Assembly (NCBI GenBank): GCA_902779185.1
Contig: CACZAM010000013.1
Location: forward strand, 1-43,150
Reading direction: 5' to 3'
DNA length: 43,150 nucleotides
DNA from: an uncultured Eubacteriales bacterium
GTDB lineage: Bacteria; Bacillota; Clostridia; Peptostreptococcales; Anaerovoracaceae
Shown piece after piece: positions 26,632 to 33,730 of this stretch. Numbering within the stretch: the stretch's first letter is position 1; every line of letters begins with the position of its first letter. The notes beneath the pieces are model-generated. The model was given only the letters and a program-made list of their open reading frames with translations, made no database searches and was not told where the DNA came from. The translations under genes and the position numbers were made by a program.

Positions 26632-27636
26632 TCACCTCTTCTTTCGTCCGATAAGCATCGCTATCACCACCGGAGCTCCAAAGACAGCTGTCATTGAGCT
26701 GATGCTCATTTCAGTCGGCGCGAACAGGCTCCTCGCGAGCAGATCGCAGAAGAGGCAGAACACCGAGCCGCCCAGGAAGCACTGAGGAATCATGACAACA
26801 GGCTTAGACGTGTCAGTTATCGATCTTATGATGTGCGGCACTGCTATCCCAACGAATGATATCGGTCCCGCGAAAGCTGTGACTGTCGCTGACAGAATGC
26901 TTGAGAGAGTTATAAGACCGATCCTGAAAGAGCGGATATCCACTCCGACACTGACCGCGTACTGCTCACCCATCTGGAATGCGTTCATCGGCTTTGAGAG
27001 CAGGAATGAGACTATCACGGCTATCAGTACAACAAGCGCTATGACGCTGATGTTGTCCCAGCTGACAGCCGAAAAGCTCCCCATCGACCAGTTATGAAGA
27101 TTCACTATATTGGAATCGTCCGCGAATGTGACGAGGAATTCCGTGACTGCCGAGCATATGTATCCGACCATGACGCCGCAGACTATCAGCACGGCCATGC
27201 TCCTCACCTTGCCCGAGATCAGCAGTATCACTCCCGTGACAGCAAGCGAGCCCGCAAAAGCAGCGATGATCATAACAAGCGAGTGCACCATCATGCCGTG
27301 GCTGAGCGCGAATATCATGACACACGCCACTACCAGTTTAGCGCCGGAGGAGATGCCGAGTATATAAGGCCCGGCGATCGGATTCGCGAAAAAGGTCTGC
27401 AACAGAAATCCGGATACAGAAAGAGCTCCTCCGAGAAGAGCCGCCGCAAGGATCCTAGGCATGCGTATATCCCATACGATCTTGCCGTATTTGGATACCG
27501 TGTCATGCGAAAAGAGTATCTTTAAGGCATCCCCCATCGTCATCGAGGAGCTTCCTATAAGTATATTCAGTAGTATCAGTACCAGGAGCAGAACTCCCAG
27601 CAAAGCGTAGCACGCTTTGATCCTGCTGTTTCTCAT
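26632..27636 (-). CDS. ABC importer permease, FecCD/BtuC type
   Basis: A 334-residue protein with about ten hydrophobic segments and FecCD signatures: VWDIRMPRILAAALLGGALS, GAPVVIAMLIGRKK at the end, and FVGIAVPHIIR. It forms the membrane pore of a type II importer. It lies 15 bases after its binding-protein gene and 4 bases before the ATPase gene. Confidence 0.92.
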   Translation of the reverse strand: MRNSRIKACYALLGVLLLVLILLNILIGSSSMTMGDALKILFSHDTVSKYGKIVWDIRMPRILAAALLGGALSVSGFLLQTFFANPIAGPYILGISSGAKLVVACVMIFALSHGMMVHSLVMIIAAFAGSLAVTGVILLISGKVRSMAVLIVCGVMVGYICSAVTEFLVTFADDSNIVNLHNWSMGSFSAVSWDNISVIALVVLIAVIVSFLLSKPMNAFQMGEQYAVSVGVDIRSFRIGLITLSSILSATVTAFAGPISFVGIAVPHIIRSITDTSKPVVMIPQCFLGGSVFCLFCDLLARSLFAPTEMSISSMTAVFGAPVVIAMLIGRKKR

Positions 27637-27651
27637 CAGTTCACCCGCCGT

Positions 27652-28812
27652 TTAGTCCAGCCTGTGGAAATACTCCATGCCGCTGTCATCCGCGGCGCCC
27701 GCAAAAATCTTATTCATTTCAACTATCATATCAGCTGCGCCGGTTGTCCTCTGGAATGTGCTGGCATCGGTGCACCACACATTTCCGTTCTTTACCGCCG
27801 CAAAATCGCTGAATCTGTCTGACAGCGCGATCAGGTCACTCATACCTGACAGGCCGCCTTCAATGGTGCTGTTATAGATGAGTATATCAGCATCCACAGC
27901 TTTATCATAGAACGCTTCCATCTGCATGTTCATAGTCGAAAGCGCATTGTCATCTTCATTTGCGATATCGTTAAGGGCATAAGTCCCTCCGGCCGTTTCT
28001 ATCATCTTTGTTACATAGTCTCCCGGCTTTCTCACGACTACCGAGCCGTTTGAGTTGACCGAGAAGAAAGCCACTGAAGGCGCCTTCTCAATGGCATCGG
28101 TGTCCACAGCTTCTACCTTCGCCACGGCCTCATCGAAGAACTTCTGCGCCTCTTCATCCTTTCCGAAAAGGAGGCCATACAGCCTGATCCATTCCAGTCT
28201 TCCCAGCGGGTCCGATTCGTAGCTCGATCTTTCCACAAGCACCGGGATCCCAAGCTCTTCGATAGCTTCCTTAATCTGCGGACTGTGATATATCATGGTG
28301 GACTCTATCGCGAGGTCCACATCACCCTCAAGCAGCGCCTCATAATCCGGCGCGCGGTATTTGCCAATGTAGCGGATCGTGCCGTCCTCCACAAGATCTT
28401 TGATCTTCCCAATTCCCCAGTCGCTTGCCTGAGTGCTGGTCATGACGACCGAGTCAAGCGCTCCTGCCGCATCGATGAGATCCATTGCTGATGAAGCGGC
28501 GTTGTACACCTTATGCGTCGGAGCAGCAATTACGGTCATACCGCTGAGCTCATCCTTTGGCAACCATTCCGGCAAAGCCTCCGCATCCTCAGTCACAAGA
28601 TATCTGAGGCCATCCTCTACTGTGACCACCGAAATGCCGTCTTCATAGTAATCCACATGGAACTGATCCGCATACTTCAGCTCCATCGAACCCGTGAGAT
28701 GCTCATCCCAGGCACCGGCAGAGCCACCTTCTTCAGCGCTACTGCCGCATCCGCTCAGCGGAAGCGTCAGACAAAGCAATATGATTAATAAAAGTGTTTT
28801 TAATGCTTTCAT
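27652..28812 (-). CDS. ABC importer substrate-binding lipoprotein, BtuF/FepB type
   Basis: A 386-residue lipoprotein. The signal peptide ends in the lipobox LSGC (Cys22). The mature part has a class III binding-protein layout: an N-lobe with the TSTQASDWGIGKIKDL segment, a long linking helix (LEWIRLYGLLFGKDEEAQKFF) and a C-lobe. It would pass its ligand to the FecCD-type permease. The ribosome site is weak (a GGGGA about 13 bases upstream). The 54-bp tandem repeat lies directly in front of the gene, and may affect its expression. Confidence 0.88.
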   Translation of the reverse strand: MKALKTLLLIILLCLTLPLSGCGSSAEEGGSAGAWDEHLTGSMELKYADQFHVDYYEDGISVVTVEDGLRYLVTEDAEALPEWLPKDELSGMTVIAAPTHKVYNAASSAMDLIDAAGALDSVVMTSTQASDWGIGKIKDLVEDGTIRYIGKYRAPDYEALLEGDVDLAIESTMIYHSPQIKEAIEELGIPVLVERSSYESDPLGRLEWIRLYGLLFGKDEEAQKFFDEAVAKVEAVDTDAIEKAPSVAFFSVNSNGSVVVRKPGDYVTKMIETAGGTYALNDIANEDDNALSTMNMQMEAFYDKAVDADILIYNSTIEGGLSGMSDLIALSDRFSDFAAVKNGNVWCTDASTFQRTTGAADMIVEMNKIFAGAADDSGMEYFHRLD

Positions 28813-28821
28813 CTAAGAGTA

Positions 28822-29055
28822 TTATTCCCCATCAGCCATACACCGTATGGCTATACCGTATGCCAAGTCCCGGAAATCATGTACCGCGCACATACACAGT
28901 ATGGCTGCGTTGTATGCTAAATCCCGAAAATCATGTGCCGCGCACATACACAGTATGGCCATACCGTATGCCAAGGAGCAGAATAATACCTCTTTGCACA
29001 TACAGAGTATGGCCACACTGTATGCCGGACCGCGGTAAAACAGTCCGGCGCACAT
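28822..29055 (-). CDS. Possible small Cys-rich repeat protein (uncertain)
   Basis: A 77-codon open frame made almost entirely of the tandem repeat: because the unit is 54 bp, it reads as four 18-residue repeats of the form MC....F..-AY..AI.C. An AGG lies 8 bases before the ATG at 29055. All three plus-strand frames have similar repeats open too, so openness is not proof of coding. No family is recognised. I list it because it is a readable and periodic frame, but a non-coding role of the repeat is at least as likely. Confidence 0.2.
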   Translation of the reverse strand: MCAGLFYRGPAYSVAILCMCKEVLFCSLAYGMAILCMCAAHDFRDLAYNAAILCMCAVHDFRDLAYGIAIRCMADGE

Positions 29056-29062
29056 ACAATTT
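28837..29062. repeat. 54-bp tandem repeat with small palindromes
   Basis: Four full units and a fifth partial unit with an exact 54-base period: the motif CATACNNNGTATG starts at 28837, 28891, 28945 and 28999, and CATAC recurs at 29053. Each unit has a 5-bp triloop inverted repeat, and some units carry an additional GTATGGCCATAC palindrome. It fills most of the 284-base gap between the NEAT-like lipoprotein gene and the BtuF-type gene. No -35/-10 pair, terminator or second riboswitch was found in this gap. Confidence 0.85.
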
Positions 29063-29096
29063 ACCTGCAGCAGGCAGCTTGTCCTTGCCAGGCAGC

Positions 29097-29939
29097 TTAC
29101 TTTATTGAAGAAGAATCGAATAAAAGCGTATATTCGATCTCATGCGGCTCGCTCATCGCGGTGGTATCCGCGATCACTTCAAGCGGGCTGTCCAAAGACG
29201 CGACCGGTATCTCGAATACCGAGTTGCCGTCGGTGTTCACCGGCTCGTATTTCTGTCCGTCCACTATCATATAGTCATAGTACGGGCTGCTCCAGGTGAT
29301 GACCGCGATGATCTCATCCCCGCTTTTGCGTATCACAGCCGGGCTGTCTACCGAAGCTTTGCCGGTGCCGCCTTCGAGAGTGACCTCGATGGTATGCTCT
29401 CCATCAGCTATATCAGGCACTGCAGCACTGCCCTCTGCGGCATCCCCGTTTATGACCGCCTGGATATCGTCACCTTCTACAGGGTCAGATACGATCACTT
29501 TGTGGTCGTACCAGTTGCCGTGAGTTCCTATGAGCGCTACGTCAAACTCCTCGTCAAGCGCAGGCACAGGGATGTCATAACCGTACACCTCATCTTCATA
29601 GCCATCGCTGTAAATGACTTTATCGATGGTTGGCTCGAGCAGTTCAGCACCTTCCTTTTGGGCATCCTCTGCCGGTCCCGGATAGAGATTTACTATCTTC
29701 TTGGACTGAAGGCTGACGTGGATCGTCATCTTCCCGTCCTTGACAGTCAGTATGCCTCTGTCCTGATTGGCCTCGCTGACATGGAACATCGTGCTATCTG
29801 ATTTGAAGGTAGCGACATACGTGCCGTCAGCGATACCCGGATCAGCAGCCTTCTCCGTGCCGCCGCAGCCTGCTGTCATGAGCATTGCCACGGCAAGTAC
29901 AACATATAAAAGTATTCGGGATAATCTGAGTTTTTTCAT
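29097..29939 (-). CDS. Lipoprotein with two NEAT-like domains
   Basis: A 280-residue lipoprotein with lipobox MTAGC (Cys25). Two repeats follow. Repeat 1 (about 37-150) starts IADGTYVATF and contains SDSTMFHVS, KDGKM, NLYPGPAEDA, IPVPALDEEF and NWYDHKVIVSDP. Repeat 2 (about 165-278) starts IADGEHTIEV and contains SSPYYDYMIVDGQKY, FEIPVASLD and HEIEYTLLFD. The layout is that of NEAT or NEAT-like beta-sandwiches, used by Gram-positive bacteria to bind heme at the surface; the YYDYM segment is where a NEAT ligand tyrosine would lie. It stands between an exported CbiK and a BtuFCD-type importer, so a tetrapyrrole-relay role is inferred. The family assignment needs a profile search. Confidence 0.65.
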   Translation of the reverse strand: MKKLRLSRILLYVVLAVAMLMTAGCGGTEKAADPGIADGTYVATFKSDSTMFHVSEANQDRGILTVKDGKMTIHVSLQSKKIVNLYPGPAEDAQKEGAELLEPTIDKVIYSDGYEDEVYGYDIPVPALDEEFDVALIGTHGNWYDHKVIVSDPVEGDDIQAVINGDAAEGSAAVPDIADGEHTIEVTLEGGTGKASVDSPAVIRKSGDEIIAVITWSSPYYDYMIVDGQKYEPVNTDGNSVFEIPVASLDSPLEVIADTTAMSEPHEIEYTLLFDSSSIK

Positions 29940-29975
29940 TCCTTGAACCTGTTGTTCAGTCTGCGTTCATTCAGC

Positions 29976-31214
29976 CTACTGCGCCATTGCCTCAGCGGTA
30001 TGAGCAGTGTAGAGCTTCTGTACGTCTTCGATCCTTCCGAGTCCTGCGATCTGGCAGCTTACATTGTCAGCACCGAGTCCCGCGCCTACATCTACAGCTT
30101 CATCAGCGCCCTCGACTTCGAATTCGCCGCCATTGACAAATCCATAGTACCAGGTGCCTTCCTCATCGCCGGCCATGTCGTTGTTGGCGTGGTCACCTGC
30201 TACTACCATCAGAGGTCTGAGGATCACCTTTTTGTATCCGGCATCCTCAAGAGCTTTCTTCACTGCAGGGAATGCTGTGTCTTCAGGCTTGCCTTCTACT
30301 GTGCCTACGAATACGTTGCTGTATCCGAGCTGCTTCATCTGCTCCTGCATCTGGTCGTAAGTGACAGCAGCCTGGTGTGACGTGCCATGTCCCAGTAATA
30401 CGATTGCGGTACCGTCCGCAGCCGCGGCGTCGAGCGAGTCGAATCCGGCTTCTGAAACAGCCTGCGCAACTACAGCCCTGGCAACTGCTTCCTTGTCAGC
30501 GTTAACTACAGTTGCGTCCTCGCCTACGGTTCCGAGAAGCGGCTCCGCGAGCTTGACTGTCTCGAATTTATCTTTATAGCTGTCGAGCGCTGCGATGAGT
30601 TCATCATACTCCGCGCCGTGCATCAGGTGCGTCGGCTGTACTACGAGGTTCTTTACTCCGTTGTCTGCAGCTCTCTGAAGAGCCTGATCAACGTTGTCGA
30701 TCTTCTCGCCGTCACGCGCATAGATGTGATTGATGATGATCTGTGCAGTAAACGCTCTTCTGACTGACCAGTCAGGATTTGCTGCCTGGAGCGCCTTCTC
30801 TATGCCACCGATGTCCTCCGCGCGGCTGTCATTGAACGATGTGCCGAAGCTCACGACGAGAAGCTCGTTTTCGCCGATGTCATCCTGGTTGAGCGGATCG
30901 TCCTTGGAAGCGTCGCCTGTATCTCTTCCGAAATAATCAGGGCTGGCTTCTTCACCCTCAACCTGCTCTTTCTGTTCATCTGTCAGAGCGTCCCATGCTG
31001 CTTTAGCAGCTTCACACTGTGCGTAAGTATCCTCTGTGTAATTCTGAACATAGATAGCATCGATCAGGGCAGCACATTCTGCAACAGGATCCGCCGATTC
31101 TTCTGCAGCAGGTTCTTCAGTCTGTGCTTCATCGTTGCTTCCGCACCCCGCCAGAAGCGAGAACGAGAGGATCATAGCCAGTCCAAGCATCAAAACCAAT
31201 AACTTTTTCTTCAT
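29976..31214 (-). CDS. Exported CbiK-type cobaltochelatase lipoprotein
   Basis: 412 residues from the ATG at 31214 (AGGAG 8 bases before it; longer readings run back into the riboswitch leader). A signal peptide ends in the lipobox LLAGC (Cys24), so the protein should sit outside the membrane. Residues about 40-90 are an acidic helical linker (WDALTDEQKEQVEG). Residues about 115-412 are a complete CbiK domain: LVVSFGTSFNDSR, VVQPTHLMHGAEY, His276 in LLGHGTSHQ, Glu307 in GTVEGKP and His342 in VAGDHANNDMAG, the metal- and substrate-binding set of CbiK. CbiK inserts cobalt into sirohydrochlorin; outside the cell this is odd and scavenging or metal removal is a possibility. It is the first gene after the riboswitch. 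Confidence 0.88.
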   Translation of the reverse strand: MKKKLLVLMLGLAMILSFSLLAGCGSNDEAQTEEPAAEESADPVAECAALIDAIYVQNYTEDTYAQCEAAKAAWDALTDEQKEQVEGEEASPDYFGRDTGDASKDDPLNQDDIGENELLVVSFGTSFNDSRAEDIGGIEKALQAANPDWSVRRAFTAQIIINHIYARDGEKIDNVDQALQRAADNGVKNLVVQPTHLMHGAEYDELIAALDSYKDKFETVKLAEPLLGTVGEDATVVNADKEAVARAVVAQAVSEAGFDSLDAAAADGTAIVLLGHGTSHQAAVTYDQMQEQMKQLGYSNVFVGTVEGKPEDTAFPAVKKALEDAGYKKVILRPLMVVAGDHANNDMAGDEEGTWYYGFVNGGEFEVEGADEAVDVGAGLGADNVSCQIAGLGRIEDVQKLYTAHTAEAMAQ

Positions 31215-31260
31215 GTCGATATTCTCCTTTTCAACTATGAATAATTTCGGCTTTCTCATT

Positions 31261-31293
31261 AAAAAAGCCTCTTTCCACTCACGGCAAAAAGGC
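31261..31293 (-). terminator. Intrinsic terminator in the riboswitch leader
   Basis: On the minus strand an 8-bp stem (GCCUUUUU pairing with AAAGAGGC, one G-U pair) is followed by six U residues. It lies between the riboswitch and the start of the exported CbiK gene, so it is the likely expression platform: high cobalamin would favour termination. A perfect GGAGCA-T-TGCTCC palindrome (31305-31317) lies just upstream; GAAACAG (about 31394-31400) can pair with CUGUUUC (31297-31303) as part of an alternative fold. Confidence 0.75.
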
Positions 31294-31410
31294 GACAGAA
31301 ACAGGGAGCATTGCTCCTTCTTGACTGTACGACCAATTCCACGTGATCGGGAAACCGCCTTATCCGCCCAAGGCACTGCCGGCCGGATGCAGGCTGTTTC
31401 CTGTACTTAA

Positions 31411-31590
31411 GCACCGGCAGGTCTCCTGGCTGAAGAACTTACCATATCAGTCCGCCTTCCCGGGATGCTTTACACTTCCCAGTGACATAATGGGCTGACA
31501 CGCTCTATCACAGTGACGGGATCGCGCGGGATTCACACCCGCTTCCCTATTCTCCCCGCCTGCTAACGGGGCACCGGAACTTCATATATT
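31411..31590 (-). ncRNA. Cobalamin riboswitch
   Basis: Read on the minus strand the leader contains the B12 box AGCCAGGAGACCUGCC (31416-31431), the core GCGGGUGUGAAUCCCGC, a GUCACUGUGA segment and CACUGGGAAG followed by CCGGGAAGGCGG, in the order of the adenosylcobalamin-class aptamer. The gene-free stretch 31215-31659 is made up of this aptamer, a terminator, a promoter and a palindrome. It controls the exported CbiK gene and probably the uptake and cob genes after it. Edges are approximate. Confidence 0.95.
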
Positions 31591-31596
31591 TAATTA

Positions 31597-31611
31597 TTTT
31601 GCAGTGCAAAA
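31597..31611. promoter_or_regulatory. Perfect palindrome at the predicted start point
   Basis: TTTTGCA-G-TGCAAAA is a perfect 7+1+7 inverted repeat. Its centre (31604) is where transcription from the -10 at 31614 would begin, so it could be an operator for a repressor acting in addition to the riboswitch. Which regulator is unknown. Confidence 0.45.
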
Positions 31612-31613
31612 GT

Positions 31614-31622
31614 ATTGTAGCA
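31614..31622 (-). promoter_or_regulatory. Extended -10 promoter of the riboswitch transcript
   Basis: On the minus strand TGC-TACAAT forms an extended -10 (TGN then a hexamer differing from TATAAT at one position). No good -35 is found at 17 bases; TTGATA nearby is only 12 bases away. The predicted start is near 31607, about 15-20 bases before the aptamer. Confidence 0.5.
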
Positions 31623-31659
31623 CCGTCAGAGTATCAAAGTACTACATTATTGAAAAACT

Positions 31660-32469
31660 CTATAGCTGCCCGTCTAAAGATGCGATCGCTCTATCAGCGT
31701 GATCAGCGTAGATGCTCCTGACTGCCGGCAGCTGACCCAGGCCCTCAATGATACACAGCGTTTCATATCCTTCAGCGGTAAAACGCGAGTACCAGGAATC
31801 CGGATCGTCAGGTGATGCCATATCGTTTACCGCGTGGTTTCCGGCAACAAGCATCAATGGCCTCAGCACTACCCTTTTATAGTGCCCTCTGCGGACATCT
31901 CTGATCACATCATCAAGTGATGGTTTGGCTTCTACAGTTCCTACGAAGTAATCTTCCTTTCCCTTGCTGTCAAACGCGGCCTGCATCTTATCGTAGATTC
32001 CGTTTGCGGCAGCTTCAGTACCATGCCCCATGAGCACGACAGCAGTCTCTCCGTCCTCATATCCGGCAAAAGCATCAATAAGCGCATCTGCGACTCTGTC
32101 GAAATCTTCATTAGAGGTGAGAAGCGGATCGCCCATAGCGACCCTGGCAAATGAGTCCGCCTGATCTTTCAGCATTACGCAGAGCTTATCGTACTCAATG
32201 CCTTTCATCAGGTGTGTTGGCTGTACAACAAGGTTTTTAACGCCTGTGGCAGCAGCCCTTTCCAGCGCCTCGGCGATGTTGTCAATTTTGATGTCTTCCT
32301 TCCGGGCTATGATATTTATGACAGTCTGCGAAGTGAAGCATCTGCATACGCTCCACTCTTCTCCGGCAGCTTCGCGTATTGCCTGCTCAACATATTCTAT
32401 ATTCAGCCGGCGGCTCTCAGCAGAAGTTGTGCCGAAGCTCACTACAAGCAGTTCATTTTCAGTAATCAT
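31660..32469 (-). CDS. cbiK: Sirohydrochlorin cobaltochelatase CbiK (cytosolic)
   Basis: 269 residues from the ATG at 32469; it has no signal peptide, unlike its neighbour. ENELLVVSFGTTSAESR, VVQPTHLMKGIEY, His149 in LMGHGTEAA, Glu180 in GTVEAKP and His212 in VAGNHAVNDMAS give a full CbiK active site. It inserts cobalt into sirohydrochlorin, the entry step of the anaerobic corrin branch. A longer reading to 32607 would overlap the upstream methyltransferase by over 100 bases. It closes the methyltransferase unit, 19 bases after it, and no clear terminator follows. Confidence 0.92.
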   Translation of the reverse strand: MITENELLVVSFGTTSAESRRLNIEYVEQAIREAAGEEWSVCRCFTSQTVINIIARKEDIKIDNIAEALERAAATGVKNLVVQPTHLMKGIEYDKLCVMLKDQADSFARVAMGDPLLTSNEDFDRVADALIDAFAGYEDGETAVVLMGHGTEAAANGIYDKMQAAFDSKGKEDYFVGTVEAKPSLDDVIRDVRRGHYKRVVLRPLMLVAGNHAVNDMASPDDPDSWYSRFTAEGYETLCIIEGLGQLPAVRSIYADHADRAIASLDGQL

Positions 32470-32488
32470 CCTTTTTCTCTTTTTCCTG

Positions 32489-33706
32489 TCAGATGATGAG
32501 ACCGTACCTGCGCGCCAGCGGAGCAAGCTCTTCATCGGAAAGACTTCCGGCATAAAGCGCCCTGCCCTGATAAAGCGCCAGCGCGTCTGAAAGAAGATTC
32601 GCGTCATCGCAGACTATGCACAGCGGCTTGCGTATCGCATACTGAGCCGCTTCGAACTCATCTATATCCGGCTCGCTGCTTATCCTTACAGTGATTATCT
32701 GCGAGTCGCTTTTGTTTGCTTTTCTTATCTGTTCTTCGAGATCCGGTCCGCATCCGATGATCTCCCCTGCTTCAATGCCCGGTTCAAGAATGAACACATC
32801 CTTTTCGGTGGCGCAGACTATCTTATCCCTGTACTGAGGATCAGGCTTTCTCAGCTCAAAACCTTTCAGCTCAGGCGCTATCTTCGCGATATACTCCGGC
32901 CCTGTGCCGCAGCAGCCTCCAAAAAGGCATGCTCCCATCTCCGCGAACTCCTTTGTATGCTTCACGAATTCGTCCGGCGGACAGTCATATACCGTTTCTC
33001 CGTTTACGGTCTTAGGAAGTCCGGCATTAGGCTTTATGGCGACAGGCACTTCAGCGAGATCGCGCAGGCGCTTTGACTGCTCAAGCATCTCCGCGGGACC
33101 TGTGCTGCAGTTGAGCCCGAAAGCATCTATGCCCATGCTTTGCAGTATTACAAGGGCTGCCCTTACGTCTGATCCTGTAAGAGTGCGGCCGTTTTCATCG
33201 CAGGTGAATGATACGAGGACCGGCTTGTCACTCACATCCTTCACTGCCAGAAGAGCTGCACGAGCGTCAGGCACTGTCATGATGGTCTCGATCACGAACA
33301 GATCCACACCGGCTTCTTCCATAGCTTCAGCCTGTTCATGGTAGAGGTCGTAAAGCTCACTGAAAGAGATATCTCCAAGCGGCGCGAGAAACTTGCCGCT
33401 TGTAGCTATGTCTCCTGCTACAAGAGCTTTGCCGTCCGCAGCTTCCTTCGAGATCGCCACAAGGCGTTTGTTGAAATCCGCTACCATATTGAAGATGCCG
33501 TTTTCTTCGAGCTTCACACGGTTGGCCCCGAAGGTAGGCGCGTAAACGATGTCACTGCCGGCTTCTATGTATTCCTCCTGCAGCTGCTTCATCACTTCAG
33601 GGTGCTCCAGCACCCATGCTTCGGTGCACTTGCTGCCGTCATAGCCTCTCTTCTGAAGTTCTGTTCCGTTTGCTCCGTCCAGTATTAGCGGGAAGTACAG
33701 TTCCAT
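32489..33706 (-). CDS. Homocysteine S-methyltransferase family protein
   Basis: A 405-residue protein. The first 280 residues match the homocysteine-binding module of MetH and BHMT: ILDGANGTELQKRG, YAPTFGANRVKL, and zinc ligands Cys200 (GLNCSTGP) and Cys265-Cys266 (GGCCGTGPEYI). It would pass a methyl group to homocysteine to give methionine. It lacks the folate, cobalamin and activation modules of MetH; the preceding gene encodes a corrinoid domain that could be the donor. The last about 120 residues (281-405) are an extra domain that I do not recognise. Confidence 0.88.
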   Translation of the reverse strand: MELYFPLILDGANGTELQKRGYDGSKCTEAWVLEHPEVMKQLQEEYIEAGSDIVYAPTFGANRVKLEENGIFNMVADFNKRLVAISKEAADGKALVAGDIATSGKFLAPLGDISFSELYDLYHEQAEAMEEAGVDLFVIETIMTVPDARAALLAVKDVSDKPVLVSFTCDENGRTLTGSDVRAALVILQSMGIDAFGLNCSTGPAEMLEQSKRLRDLAEVPVAIKPNAGLPKTVNGETVYDCPPDEFVKHTKEFAEMGACLFGGCCGTGPEYIAKIAPELKGFELRKPDPQYRDKIVCATEKDVFILEPGIEAGEIIGCGPDLEEQIRKANKSDSQIITVRISSEPDIDEFEAAQYAIRKPLCIVCDDANLLSDALALYQGRALYAGSLSDEELAPLARRYGLII

Positions 33707-33730
33707 ATCTTTTCCTCTGTTTTCTTGTTT

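Noticed and set aside
28837-29062. CRISPR array
   Set aside because: The repeat is directly tandem with a 54-base period, units diverge along their length, and there are no unique spacers or cas genes.
31214-31376. Longer N-terminus for the exported CbiK
   Set aside because: The extra 54 codons would run through the terminator and leader; the ATG at 31214 has a good ribosome site and gives a perfect lipoprotein signal.
31623-31659. Terminator after the cytosolic cbiK
   Set aside because: No stable hairpin with a U run was found; readthrough into the riboswitch transcript remains possible.
32469-32607. Longer N-terminus for the cytosolic CbiK
   Set aside because: It would overlap the homocysteine methyltransferase by over 100 bases and the added residues are not part of the family.
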